Assembly (NCBI GenBank): GCA_023261545.1
Contig: JAHFOS010000011.1
Coordinates: forward strand, 1-47,465
Source: a bacterium
GTDB lineage: Bacteria > Planctomycetota > JADGBV01
Length of the DNA stretch: 47,465 nt
Direction: 5' to 3'
Shown: positions 1 through 8,705 of the stretch, one piece after another
Layout: every line of letters begins with the position of its first letter
Position numbering within the stretch: the stretch's first letter is position 1
Translations under genes and position numbers: made by a program
The notes under the pieces: model-generated
The model's database searches: none
Told to the model about the DNA's origin: nothing
Seen by the model: only the letters and a program-made list of their open reading frames with translations

Positions 1-3000
1 CGTCTCGCCTTGGAATGCCAGCTCCTTGGGATGCGCCAGGACCCAGGCGAGTTTCAAGTCGTCGCTCCAGCCCCAGGGCTCGATGATGGCCTGCTCGCCG
101 TTGTCGCGCCGGCGCAGCGCTTTCACGGCCAGTTTTTTGAAACGCAATTTGCAGCGGAAGAAACGCAAAAGTTGCGCCGCCGTCTTGGGAAGGATGCCGA
201 AACGGTCGCGCAACTCGCTCCCCAGCGCTTCGAGTTCTTCGCCGCCAGCGGCGAACGAAATGCGCCGGTAGAAGTTGATGCGCTCGCGGCTGGAGGCGAT
301 GTAGCCGTGCGGCAGATACATGGTGCCGGTGCTCCAGACCATTTCGACGTCGAGGTGCTCCACGCCCGGCGTGCCCCGCGCTTCGGCCATGGCCTGGGAG
401 AGGTACTGGCTGTAGAGCTCGTAGCCGATTTCGGCGATGTGCCCGTGCTGATCCTCGCCCAGCAGGTTGCCGACGCCGCGGATCTCCATGTCCTTCATGG
501 CCAGCTTGAAGCCGGACCCGAGCTCCTGGTGCTCCTCGACGGCCCGCAGCCGGCGCAGGCTCTCCTTGGAGATGCTGGTGCCGGCGGGAACCAGCAGGTA
601 AGCGTAGGCCTGGAGGTTGTAGCGGCCGATGCGCCCGCGGATCTGGTGCAGTTCGGACAGCCCGAAAAGGTGCGCGTTGTCAATGATCATGGTGTTGGCG
701 CTGGGGATATCCAGGCCGTTGGCGATGATGGCCGTCGAGAGCAGGATGTCCACTTCGCGCGCGTAGAAGCGCTGCAGGACCTCCGCCAGCTCGTGCTCAT
801 GCAGTTGCCCGTGGCCGACGGCGAGGCGCGCGCCGGGGAAAAGCTCGCTCAGCAGCGCGCGGCGCTGTTCGATGTCCGAGATATGGTTGTGCAGGAAGTA
901 GGCCTGGCCGCCGCGCGTGAGCTCCCGTTCGATGGCGTGCTGGACGATGCCGCGCGAGAACTCGCGCACGTAGGTGCGGATGGGCAGGCGGTTCTCCGGG
1001 GGAAGGGTGAGGTTGGAGATGTTGCGGATGCCGAGCAACGACATGTGCAGGGTGCGCGGGATGGGCGTGGCTGAGAGCGACAGCACGTCCACGGCGGGGT
1101 ACTTGCTTTTGAGCGCCTCCTTCTGTTTCACGCCGAAGCGCTGCTCCTCGTCCAGGATGAGCAGCCCCAGGTCCGCGAATTCCACGTCGCGCGAAAGCAA
1201 GCGGTGGGTGCCGATGAGCACCAGCAGCTCGCCGGACGCGAGACGCGCCAGCGTGCGCGCGTTCTCGCCCGTGGTGTGGAAGCGGCTCACCAGGCCGATG
1301 ACGCCGGCCTTTTCCCCGAAGCGCTCGCGGAAGGTGCGCCAGTGCTGTTCGGCGAGCAGGGTGGTGGGCACCAGCACCGCCACCTGTTTATGGTCGAGCA
1401 CCGCCTTGTGGGCGGCGCGCACGGCGATTTCGGTCTTGCCGAAACCCACGTCGCCGCACAGCAGGTGGTCCATGGGTTGCGGCGCCTCCATGTCGCGCTT
1501 GATGCGCGTCCAGGCTTGCCCCTGGCAGGGGGTCTCCTGGTAGGGGAAGGCGCGCTCGAAGAGGCGCTGGTCGCGGGTGTCGAGTGAAAAGCCGAAGCCC
1601 GGGTTTTCCTTGCGGAAGGCCTGGCGGCGCACCAGCTCCATGACTATTTTCTCGATGGCCGCGCGCGCGCGCTTCTTCTTCATCTCCCAGCCTTTGGCGC
1701 CCAGACGCGAGAGTTCGGGGGCCGCCTCGTCGCGGCCGATGAACTTCTGGACCTTGTGGATCTCGGAGACGGAGACGTAAACCTTGGTGCCCCCCGCGAA
1801 TTGCAGCAGCAGGAAGTCCCCCGTGACTCCGCCGCGCTCCAGGGCGCTCAGGCCCAGGAACTGACCTATGCCATACTCCTCGTGGACGATGTAGTCGCCG
1901 ATCTCGAAGTCCACGAAATCGGCGAGCACCGCGCGCCGGTCCTGCACTTCGTTCTCGGCCAGTTGCACCAGATGGCGCTCGTGGAAGACGCGCGCTCCCA
2001 AAGCGTCCAGCGCGAAGTTGGCGGTGAGCGGCCCGTCCAGCAGCCACAGTTGGCCCGCCGCGAGGTTCTTCAGTTTGAGGCGGCTGCCGTAATCCCCCAG
2101 CAGAAAAGTCTCCGCGTTGATGGCCTGCTCTCCGAGGAAGCGCGCGGCCTCCTCCAGGCTCAAGCCCTGGGGATCGAGCAAGCGGCCTTTGAAGTCGAAG
2201 TCCGCCGCCTCGAAGCTGGCGGCAAAAAATGCGCACCGCGCGCCCGTGACCACCAACGGCGCATCTTCCTCTGTCCGCACGAGCCGCAGCGCCCACGAAT
2301 CCGCGGGGATGCGGCCGCCGGCCTCGCGTCCGGCGAGTTCCGGCTCCTGCACCAGGAAGAGCGGCGACTCGGGGAGATAGTCCAGCAGCGCGGCGTCGCG
2401 GCGCAGGTGGCGCGCGTCTTCGAGGTCGAGATCGTCGAGCACGAAGCGCGTGAGCGCGCGGATGCTGCGCTGGGTGAGCAGGCTGAACTCGCGCAGCGTC
2501 TCGATTTCGTCGCCCCACAGCTCCACGCGCACCGGATGAGTGCCGAAGCGCGGGAAGATATCCAAGATGCCGCCGCGCACGGCGTAATCGCCCTTCTGCT
2601 CGACCTGCTCCTCGCGGTGGAAGCCGCGCTTTTCGAGGTGGGCGGTGATCTCCTCAAGTTTCAGGCGCCCGCCCGGTTCCAAAATAAGCGCCGGGGCATC
2701 GGCGAAATCCAGGGCGAAACAGGGGGCGGCCAAGGCCGCGAGTGTCGTCACCCACACTCCGCGCGCGCGGTCGTTTTCCAGCATGGCGCGCAGCGATTTC
2801 ATCTGCCGCAACAGGTCGCCATGCTCAAGCGCGCCGGCCGCGGGCGGCACATAGGGATAGGGCAGGACGTCGCGCTGGCGCACCCAGACCTTGAGCTCCT
2901 CGGCGAAGGACTCCAGATCATCCCCGTCCTGAAGCACCACGATGGCGGGTCCGCGCAGCTCCTCCAGCAGCAGTCCGAGGACGAAGGGAGCCGCGGACCC

Positions 3001-3171
3001 CGGCAACCCGCTAAAAAAAGGCTTGGGGCCGGCGGCACAGCGCGCCCGGGCGCGCTCTAGCAGCGGCGCCGCGCGCAGGCGGACCAGACCCTGATCGTGG
3101 GCCGAGGTCAAAATTGCCGGAACCGCTCCATGGCCGCTGTGCAGGCCAACAGGCTCAGCCCTTGTCGCCAA
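1..3171 (-). CDS. mfd: Transcription-repair coupling factor Mfd (3' end outside window)
   Basis: Superfamily 2 DNA translocase that removes stalled RNA polymerase from lesions and recruits UvrA. The reading frame is open on the minus strand from about 3180 to base 1, so the C-terminus is cut by the window edge. Visible in order: a UvrB-like N-terminal region (GDYAVRGGILDIFPRFGTHP near 2545-2605), the RNA-polymerase-interacting region (VHEEYGIGQF near 1890), Walker A GDVGFGKTEIAV near 1415-1455, the DEEQRFGV box near 1140-1165, SATPIPRTL near 1055-1085, and the start of the TRCF domain near 1-290. About 1057 residues are present against about 1150 in E. coli, so little is missing. No ATG lies in the N-terminal region. 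TTG at 3171 and TTG at 3111 are both possible starts, and the latter has GGAG 14 nt upstream. With 3171 it overlaps the end of the small upstream gene by 17 bp. Confidence 0.95.
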   Translation of the reverse strand, partial: MATRAEPVGLHSGHGAVPAILTSAHDQGLVRLRAAPLLERARARCAAGPKPFFSGLPGSAAPFVLGLLLEELRGPAIVVLQDGDDLESFAEELKVWVRQRDVLPYPYVPPAAGALEHGDLLRQMKSLRAMLENDRARGVWVTTLAALAAPCFALDFADAPALILEPGGRLKLEEITAHLEKRGFHREEQVEQKGDYAVRGGILDIFPRFGTHPVRVELWGDEIETLREFSLLTQRSIRALTRFVLDDLDLEDARHLRRDAALLDYLPESPLFLVQEPELAGREAGGRIPADSWALRLVRTEEDAPLVVTGARCAFFAASFEAADFDFKGRLLDPQGLSLEEAARFLGEQAINAETFLLGDYGSRLKLKNLAAGQLWLLDGPLTANFALDALGARVFHERHLVQLAENEVQDRRAVLADFVDFEIGDYIVHEEYGIGQFLGLSALERGGVTGDFLLLQFAGGTKVYVSVSEIHKVQKFIGRDEAAPELSRLGAKGWEMKKKRARAAIEKIVMELVRRQAFRKENPGFGFSLDTRDQRLFERAFPYQETPCQGQAWTRIKRDMEAPQPMDHLLCGDVGFGKTEIAVRAAHKAVLDHKQVAVLVPTTLLAEQHWRTFRERFGEKAGVIGLVSRFHTTGENARTLARLASGELLVLIGTHRLLSRDVEFADLGLLILDEEQRFGVKQKEALKSKYPAVDVLSLSATPIPRTLHMSLLGIRNISNLTLPPENRLPIRTYVREFSRGIVQHAIERELTRGGQAYFLHNHISDIEQRRALLSELFPGARLAVGHGQLHEHELAEVLQRFYAREVDILLSTAIIANGLDIPSANTMIIDNAHLFGLSELHQIRGRIGRYNLQAYAYLLVPAGTSISKESLRRLRAVEEHQELGSGFKLAMKDMEIRGVGNLLGEDQHGHIAEIGYELYSQYLSQAMAEARGTPGVEHLDVEMVWSTGTMYLPHGYIASSRERINFYRRISFAAGGEELEALGSELRDRFGILPKTAAQLLRFFRCKLRFKKLAVKALRRRDNGEQAIIEPWGWSDDLKLAWVLAHPKELAFQGET

Positions 3172-3406
3172 GGCGGCGATTCAACCTGTCCAGCAAGGAG
3201 GCGCCGTTGATCCTCCTGCTTTCTGGCGCCTTGCTTTCGGCGGTCTTTTCTTTGGGCGCGCCCACCTTGGGGACGGAAACATCCGGCTCATCAGAGGACT
3301 TCAGGAACCGGCGCATTTCCAGGATACGCTCATGCGGGTTCAGGCTCTTGTCCTCCAGGATGGCCTGGATACGCAGGCTGCGCTGGCGTTGCTTTTCCGC
3401 GTCCAT
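3155..3406 (-). CDS. Small hypothetical protein upstream of mfd (83 aa)
   Basis: A short, highly charged protein with an ATG start, read in the same direction as mfd and meeting or overlapping its likely start, so the two are probably cotranscribed. The first 40 residues (MDAEKQRQRSLRIQAILEDK, then a HERILEMRRFL segment) look helical. The second half is a Lys/Pro/Glu-rich linker ending in a short LLDRLNRRLGDKG segment. There is no signal peptide, membrane segment or cysteine. I do not recognise a family. The antisense frame has no better candidate. A role linked to mfd is only a guess from position. Confidence 0.5.
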   Translation of the reverse strand: MDAEKQRQRSLRIQAILEDKSLNPHERILEMRRFLKSSDEPDVSVPKVGAPKEKTAESKAPESRRINGASLLDRLNRRLGDKG

Positions 3407-3647
3407 AACCCCGCCATTATAGGGCTTTTCGGCGGATGTTAAGGTTTCGGCGGAGACGCGGCAAGCCGATCCCTCAGGGGGCGGCGCTGTTCGGCCTCGG
3501 CAGAGGCGGGTGCGTCCAGCGCAAGTGATATGCAGAAGCTTCCGGATTCATACAATGGCCGCGAGTCATGATTCAGCCGGCTCGAAATGCGAAGAATTAA
3601 TCCGGAAAACTCTTACAACCGCGATCTCCGCGGAGTCGAACGCCGCC

Positions 3648-5474
3648 ATGGCTGAGGCTGTCCTGGGGCTCTCCTGCTTCTACCACGACGCGGCCGCGGC
3701 GCTGGTGGTGGATGGGGAAATAGCTTTTGCCGCTCAGGAGGAGCGTTTCACGCGCAAGAAGCACGACGCCGGTTTTCCCCAGCACGCGGTCGCCGCGGGC
3801 CTGGAACGGGCGGGGCTCAGTTGCGCCGACCTCAAGGCCGTGGTGTTTTACGACAAGCCTTGGGCCAAGTTCGAGCGCATCCTCGAGAACTACCTGGCCG
3901 TAGCGCCCTGGGGGCTGAGCTCCTTCCTCCAGGCGCTTCCCCTGTGGCTCAAGGAGAAGCTGTGGATGGGCGGGCTCATTGACCGCGCGCTGGGAGGCTA
4001 CGCGGGGGAGCGCATCTTCTGCCGCCACCATGAATCCCACGCGGCCAGTGCTTTCTATCCCTCGCCTTTCGAGGAGGCCGCCGTGCTCACCCTCGACGGC
4101 GTGGGCGAGTGGCATACCACCACCTGGGGGGTGGGCCGGGGGCGCGAGATCGAGCTGCTGAAGAAAATAGACTATCCCCACAGTCTGGGACTGCTCTATT
4201 CGGCGTTCACCGCCTACACGGGGTTCAAGGTCAACAGCGGCGAGTACAAGGTGATGGGACTCGCTCCTTACGGCGAGCCGCGCTACACGCAACTCATCCT
4301 CGACGAGCTCGTTGACCTCAAGGAGGACGGCTCCTTCCGCCTCAACATGGACTATTTCGGCTATCACCGCGGCCTCAGGATGACCAACGAGCGTTTCCAC
4401 CGGCTTTTCGGCGGACCGCCGCGCCAGGCGGAAGCGCTGCTCACTCAGAAGGAGATGGATTTGGCGCGCTCAGTGCAGGAGGTCATCGACCGCGCGCTGC
4501 TGAAGATGGGCCGGCACATCCGCAAGGAGAGTGGCATGAAAAACCTCTGCCTCGCCGGAGGCGTGGCCTTGAACTGCGTGGCCAACGGCATCCTCAGCCG
4601 CGAGCGCGTTTTCGAGCGCTTGTGGATCCAACCCGCGGCCGGCGATGCGGGCGGCGCGCTCGGCGCCGCGCTTTTCGCCTGGCATCAGCTCTACGGCAAG
4701 GAGCGGCGCGTGCACCCCGGCCGGGACAGCCAGCAGGCCAGCCGGCTGGGGCCGAGTTATGGGATGGCGGAGATCCGCCGCGAACTCACCCCCTGCGGTG
4801 CCGTCTTTCACGAGCTGCCGCGTGACGCCCTCACCGCGCGCGTGGCGGAGCTCCTGGCCCAGGAAAAGGTAGTGGGCTGGTTCGAGGGGCGCATGGAGTT
4901 CGGCCCGCGAGCGCTCGGCGGGCGCAGCATCCTCGGCGACCCGCGTTCGCCGCGCATGCAGGCCAACATGAACCTCAAGATCAAGTTTCGTGAGTCTTTC
5001 CGCCCGTTCGCGCCCTCGGTGCTGCGCGAGCGGGCTGGCGAGTGCTTCGAGCTGGCCGAGGATTCGCCTTATATGCTGCTGGTTTTTCCGGTGCAGCGCG
5101 CGCGGCACATCGCCATGAGCGCGGAGCAGCAGCGGCTTTTCGGCATAGACAAGCTCAATGTGCCGCGCTCGGATCTCCCCGCCATCACCCACGTGGACTA
5201 TTCGGCGCGCGTGCAGACGGTGGAGCCCGAGTCATCCCCCCACTACCACGCGCTCATCGCCGCCTTCGCGCAGCGCACGGGTTGCCCGGTCCTCATCAAC
5301 ACCTCTTTCAATGTGCGTGGCGAGCCCATCGTGGGCTCGCCGCTCGACGCCTACCGCTGTTTCATGCGCACGCACATTGACGTGCTGGTCATCGAAAACC
5401 TCGTTTTCTACAAAGAGGAGCAGCCCGCGTGGCAGGAAAAAGGGGATTGGCGCCAGGAGTTCACCCTGGATTGA
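3648..5474 (+). CDS. Carbamoyltransferase (NodU/CmcH/TobZ family)
   Basis: Predicted O-carbamoyltransferase of about 608 residues. In this family a Kae1-like N-terminal domain uses ATP and carbamoyl phosphate to make carbamoyl-adenylate, and a YrdC-like C-terminal domain helps transfer the carbamoyl group to a hydroxyl. Visible: VLGLSCFYHDAAAALV at the start, the metal-site histidines in CRHHESHAASAFYPSPF, LTLDGVGEWHTTT, the glycine-rich GGVALNCVANG, then FGPRALGGRSILGDPRSP and LINTSFNVRGEPIV near the C-terminus. The frame is open back to 3510, but the conserved N-terminus begins at ATG 3648, with GGAG 12 nt upstream. Two small membrane-protein genes follow at once (SxtJ-like and DUF5989), an association known from other genomes. 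The acceptor cannot be deduced here. Confidence 0.92.
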   Translation: MAEAVLGLSCFYHDAAAALVVDGEIAFAAQEERFTRKKHDAGFPQHAVAAGLERAGLSCADLKAVVFYDKPWAKFERILENYLAVAPWGLSSFLQALPLWLKEKLWMGGLIDRALGGYAGERIFCRHHESHAASAFYPSPFEEAAVLTLDGVGEWHTTTWGVGRGREIELLKKIDYPHSLGLLYSAFTAYTGFKVNSGEYKVMGLAPYGEPRYTQLILDELVDLKEDGSFRLNMDYFGYHRGLRMTNERFHRLFGGPPRQAEALLTQKEMDLARSVQEVIDRALLKMGRHIRKESGMKNLCLAGGVALNCVANGILSRERVFERLWIQPAAGDAGGALGAALFAWHQLYGKERRVHPGRDSQQASRLGPSYGMAEIRRELTPCGAVFHELPRDALTARVAELLAQEKVVGWFEGRMEFGPRALGGRSILGDPRSPRMQANMNLKIKFRESFRPFAPSVLRERAGECFELAEDSPYMLLVFPVQRARHIAMSAEQQRLFGIDKLNVPRSDLPAITHVDYSARVQTVEPESSPHYHALIAAFAQRTGCPVLINTSFNVRGEPIVGSPLDAYRCFMRTHIDVLVIENLVFYKEEQPAWQEKGDWRQEFTLD

Positions 5475-5482
5475 GCCCGCCC

Positions 5483-5866
5483 ATGAAACAACCCCGGGGT
5501 AACGAGTTGCGCCTTTTCGGCCTGGTGCTCGCCGCCTTCGTCAGCCTCGTCGAGCGCAAACTGACGGGGCACTGGTTGGGGCCCGTGGGACTGTCGGCAG
5601 GCGCCCTGGGAATCGTCGGCCTGGGCGTTCCCACGCTGCTGCGGCCGATCTACCGTGTCATGGTCATCCTGGGCGGAGTGCTGGGCGCGATCAACGTGCG
5701 CCTGCTGCTGATGCTCATGTACTACCTGATATTCACGCCTTTCGCCTTATTTTTCCGCCTTAGTGGCCGCGACCGACTCAAGCTGCGCCGGGAAAAACGC
5801 GAAAGCTTGTGGGAGAACTATGACGCCCACGACAAGACGCTGGAGCGCTACCGGCGCATGTTTTGA
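5483..5866 (+). CDS. SxtJ family membrane protein
   Basis: A 127-residue protein whose ATG lies 8 bp after the carbamoyltransferase stop. After a short polar start (MKQPRGNELRLFG) it has three or four hydrophobic stretches at about residues 10-25, 33-52, 55-75 and 78-95, then a basic, tyrosine-rich cytoplasmic-looking tail (RLKLRREKRESLWENYDAHD). Size, topology and position next to a carbamoyltransferase fit the SxtJ family, named from the saxitoxin cluster and found beside carbamoyltransferases in many non-toxin bacteria. Its biochemical function is unknown. The frame is open upstream to 5429, but the start at 5483 avoids a 46-bp overlap and gives a normal N-terminus. Confidence 0.8.
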   Translation: MKQPRGNELRLFGLVLAAFVSLVERKLTGHWLGPVGLSAGALGIVGLGVPTLLRPIYRVMVILGGVLGAINVRLLLMLMYYLIFTPFALFFRLSGRDRLKLRREKRESLWENYDAHDKTLERYRRMF

Positions 5867-5925
5867 CGTGGCTGGAGAAAAAAAGCGCAGAGCCATAATA
5901 GGGGTGACGTTTCACAGGTAAGATC

Positions 5926-6087
5926 ATGTCGAGAGCCTCCCTTTTCAGCGAATTTCTGTTATTTCTCAAAGAGAACAAGCTGTGGTGGATGCTGCCCATC
6001 CTGCTGGTTTTCGCCCTGGTCGCCGGAATCCTGGCGCTGGCCACCCTCGCGCCGGCGACGGCGCCTTTCATTTACACGCTGTTTTGA
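5926..6087 (+). CDS. DUF5989 family mini membrane protein (53 aa)
   Basis: ATG at 5926 with a good Shine-Dalgarno (AGGTAAG) reads MSRASLFSEFLLFLKENKLW, then a single hydrophobic segment (residues about 22-45) and a short C-terminus ending FIYTLF. The N-terminal FLLFLKENKLWWMLP pattern is characteristic of DUF5989 proteins, which occur as the third gene after carbamoyltransferase and SxtJ. It probably sits in the inner membrane. Its function is unknown, and the constant linkage suggests it helps anchor or assemble the carbamoylation machinery. Confidence 0.8.
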   Translation: MSRASLFSEFLLFLKENKLWWMLPILLVFALVAGILALATLAPATAPFIYTLF

Positions 6088-6096
6088 GGCTTTAAC

Positions 6097-6110
6097 GGGG
6101 GTTTTCCCCC
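6097..6110 (+). terminator. Possible weak hairpin after the DUF5989 gene
   Basis: GGGGG-TTTT-CCCCC forms a 5-bp stem just after the DUF5989 stop. No T-tract follows, so it is at best a weak or factor-assisted terminator separating the carbamoyltransferase module from the flagellar operon. The rest of 6111-6313 has no gene and no convincing promoter. Confidence 0.3.
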
Positions 6111-6313
6111 AGCGACGGGCCATCGGGGCTGAATCAGTCTAAACATTTGAATTATAACGAAAATCTATGAGCTAGGATTGGGACTCTTACATTTCAGCAC
6201 CGCTTTCCGCACGCACGGGGTGTTTGCCTTGCCGTCTTCAAACTCCTGCTTTTCGGCCCTTTTCAAAACCGGCCAGCCCTTAGCATGGCCCGCCTCGCCG
6301 CGAGCATTGCGCC

Positions 6314-7066
6314 ATGATTTACGGGCTTTACCTCTCCGCCAATGGGATGATCACCCAGAACATGACGGCGGATACCATCGCCAATAACCTGGCGAACAGC
6401 TCCACCCAGGGCTTCAAGCGCGACCTGCTGACGCTCCGCCAGCGCGACCCCGAGGTGCTGCGCCGGGGCGGGGCCGCCACTTTCGAGACCCAGCGCAACC
6501 TGCTGGCTATCGGCGGGGCCGTCGAGGGCGACCGCTCCTTCAGCATTTTCAGCCAGGGTTCGCTCCAGCCCACGGGCAACCGCACGGATATCGCCCTGAG
6601 CGGCGATGGATTTTTCAAATACCTCGACCCCAACGGCCGCGCCTATTACTCGCGCGCCGGCGCGCTGACCCTCGATGCCCAGGGCTTTCTCACCGGGCCC
6701 AACGGCTTCAAGCTGGCCTCCGTCGCGGGCAGTCCGCTCCAAGTCGAGGGGCGGGATTTCTATTTCGATGACGCGGGCCGGCTCATGGTGGACGGGGCCG
6801 AGACCGGACAGGTCTCCATGGTGAGCGTGGACCGCTCCGACCGTCTGCACAAGGTGGGCGAAAACCTTTTCGAGGCGCAGGGCGAAGTGGCGGAAACCAC
6901 GTCCGAGGCGCAGTTCCGCTCCGGTTTCCTTGAGGCCTCCTCGGTGAACGCCGTGCGCGAGATGGCCGCGCTCATCGAGGCGCAGCGCGCCTACGAGGCC
7001 AACAGCCGTTTTATCCGCATTCAGGACGAGACGCTCGGCAAGGCCGTCAGCGAAATCGCCGTCTGA
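6314..7066 (+). CDS. flgF: Flagellar basal-body rod protein FlgF
   Basis: Proximal rod protein of the flagellar basal body, 250 residues. The N-terminus MIYGLYLSANGMITQNMTAD with NNLANSSTQGFKRD is the flagellar rod signature, the middle has LSGDGFFKYLDPNG, and the C-terminus has the axial-protein motif EMAALIEAQRAYEANSRFI. It is shorter than the following FlgG-type paralogue and lies directly before it, as FlgF does in many genomes. The start lacks a strong Shine-Dalgarno. It appears to be the first gene of an eight-gene operon. No sigma-28 or sigma-54 element was found in front of it. Confidence 0.9.
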   Translation: MIYGLYLSANGMITQNMTADTIANNLANSSTQGFKRDLLTLRQRDPEVLRRGGAATFETQRNLLAIGGAVEGDRSFSIFSQGSLQPTGNRTDIALSGDGFFKYLDPNGRAYYSRAGALTLDAQGFLTGPNGFKLASVAGSPLQVEGRDFYFDDAGRLMVDGAETGQVSMVSVDRSDRLHKVGENLFEAQGEVAETTSEAQFRSGFLEASSVNAVREMAALIEAQRAYEANSRFIRIQDETLGKAVSEIAV

Positions 7067-7100
7067 AGCACTTTCCCACTCAACCGTTGAAGGAGATTCC

Positions 7101-7886
7101 ATGATTCGAGCGCTGTGGACCGGGGCGACAGGGATGGAAGCCCAGCAGAGAAACATTGATGTGATTGCCAACAACTTGGCCAACGTGAACACGACGTCGT
7201 TCAAGAAAAGCCAAGCCCTCTTCCAGGATCTCCTCTACCAGAAGATCAAGTCCGCCGGTTCCGCCATCAACCAGGAGGTGGACACCCCCGTGGGCATCGA
7301 AGTCGGCCACGGCGTGACCAACGTCTCGACGCGGCGCATCTTCACCCAGGGCGAGATCCTGAACACCGACCAGCCCCTCGACGTCGCCATCAGCGGCTCC
7401 GGTTTCTTCCAGGTGGACCAGGGCGGAGGTGCCATCGGCTTCACCCGCGACGGAGCCTTTACGCTCAATGCCGACGGGGAAATCGTGACGCAGGACGGCT
7501 TTCGCCTGCTCCCCAACATCACCGTTCCCCCGGGATCCAAGGAGATCCACGTGGGCCGCGACGGCACGGTCACGGCGAAAGACGTGGACGGCAACCAGAC
7601 GCAGGTGGGGCAGATTGAAACCACGCTTTTCCCCAATCCGGCCGGGCTTTCGGCGGAAGGCGGCAACGTCTATCGCGAGACGCTGGCTTCCGGTGCCGGC
7701 ATCAACGGCGTGCCGGGCGCGGACGGGCTCGGGGAGCTCATCTCCGGCAAGCTAGAAGTGTCGAACGTCAAGGCGGTGGAGGAGATCGTGAGGCTCATCG
7801 AAGCGCAGCGCGCCTACGAGATGAACTCCAAGAGCATCCAGGCCTCGGACGAGATGCTGCGCGCCACGAACGACCTGAAGCGCTAG
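7101..7886 (+). CDS. flgG: Flagellar distal rod protein FlgG
   Basis: Distal rod protein, 261 residues, the usual length. It has MIRALWTGATGMEAQQRNID, NNLANVNTTSFKKS, the central ISGSGFFQV and the C-terminal EIVRLIEAQRAYEMNSKSIQ followed by SDEMLRATNDL, all typical of FlgG. The start has a strong Shine-Dalgarno (GGAG about 6 nt upstream). It lies 34 bp after flgF and 3 bp before flgA. Confidence 0.96.
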   Translation: MIRALWTGATGMEAQQRNIDVIANNLANVNTTSFKKSQALFQDLLYQKIKSAGSAINQEVDTPVGIEVGHGVTNVSTRRIFTQGEILNTDQPLDVAISGSGFFQVDQGGGAIGFTRDGAFTLNADGEIVTQDGFRLLPNITVPPGSKEIHVGRDGTVTAKDVDGNQTQVGQIETTLFPNPAGLSAEGGNVYRETLASGAGINGVPGADGLGELISGKLEVSNVKAVEEIVRLIEAQRAYEMNSKSIQASDEMLRATNDLKR

Positions 7887-7889
7887 GAG

Positions 7890-8705
7890 ATGGACCTCCG
7901 GCTGGCGACGGCCGGGCCGGTTGCGCCGCGCGCCCCGGGACTCTGGCCGCGCATCGCGGCGGCGCTCGCCGTCGCTGTGCTGCACGGCCTCCCGGTTTGC
8001 GCCGGCCCGCTGGCTCTCAAGGAACGCGCCGCGGTGCCCGCGGGCTTCGTGCGGCTCGCGGATCTCGCGGCGGATCCCAAGGACGGCACGCGCTTCGAAA
8101 ACCTTTATCTTGGCCGGGTGGAGCAGGGCGAAAAGCGCGCCGTTTCCCTGGAATTCATCCGCCGGCGCCTGGTGCGCGAAGGCTACCTCACCGTCGAGCC
8201 GCGCTTGCCAACCGGGGCCAGCCATATCGAGGTCCTGGGGGTGGCTCCCGCGCCGGAAGCCGAGCCGCCGCCACTAGCAGATGCCGCGGGAGGGCCCTTG
8301 GTGCCACCGGCCATGGGCGAGGCGGAAAAATCCACGTATGCGGTCCTCCTGGCTGGGGCCGACCGCGGCGAGGTGCTCAGCGCCGACAAGGTGGAGCTCA
8401 AGAAATTGCCCCGCATCGTGAGCGGCGCGGCCACTTCCCTGGAAGAGGTGGTAGGCCTGCGGCTCGACCGATCGCTGCAAAAGGGCGCGGTGTTGCTCAA
8501 AAACTACCTCTCCAGGCCGCCGCTGGTCGAGAAGAACCAGATGGTGGAGATTGCCCTCTCCCGCAAGGACATTAAGATAACCGGTTTAGGCCGGGCCATG
8601 AGCGACGGCATGAAGGGCGACATCATCGAAGTGCGGCGTGGCCGGCAGGTGCTGCGGGCCCGGGTCGCGGGTCCGCGCAGCGTGGAAATCCTGGAGGAGC
8701 CGTGA
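7890..8705 (+). CDS. flgA: P-ring assembly chaperone FlgA
   Basis: Periplasmic chaperone for P-ring (FlgI) assembly, 271 residues. An N-terminal hydrophobic stretch (residues about 20-38) acts as a signal peptide. The C-terminal half has the SAF/FlgA pattern: EEVVGLRLDRSLQKGAVLLK, then a segment with MVEIALSRKDIKITGLGRAM and GDIIEVRRGRQVLRARV. The long N-terminal region and a Pro/Ala linker near residues 115-140 make it larger than enteric FlgA (about 219 aa). GGAG is almost adjacent to the ATG at 7890, so initiation may be coupled to flgG translation. The stop overlaps the GTG of flgH. Confidence 0.9.
   Translation: MDLRLATAGPVAPRAPGLWPRIAAALAVAVLHGLPVCAGPLALKERAAVPAGFVRLADLAADPKDGTRFENLYLGRVEQGEKRAVSLEFIRRRLVREGYLTVEPRLPTGASHIEVLGVAPAPEAEPPPLADAAGGPLVPPAMGEAEKSTYAVLLAGADRGEVLSADKVELKKLPRIVSGAATSLEEVVGLRLDRSLQKGAVLLKNYLSRPPLVEKNQMVEIALSRKDIKITGLGRAMSDGMKGDIIEVRRGRQVLRARVAGPRSVEILEEP

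Noticed and set aside
10..3060. Long plus-strand open frames (for example 10-1074 and 1756-3060)
   Set aside because: They are antisense shadows of mfd in GC-rich DNA. The minus strand carries unmistakable Mfd motifs and the plus-strand proteins have no recognisable pattern.
6111..6313. A sigma-54 or sigma-28 promoter before flgF
   Set aside because: Candidates such as TGGGACTCTTACATTT and TAAA-N15-GAAAATCT do not satisfy the invariant positions or spacing.
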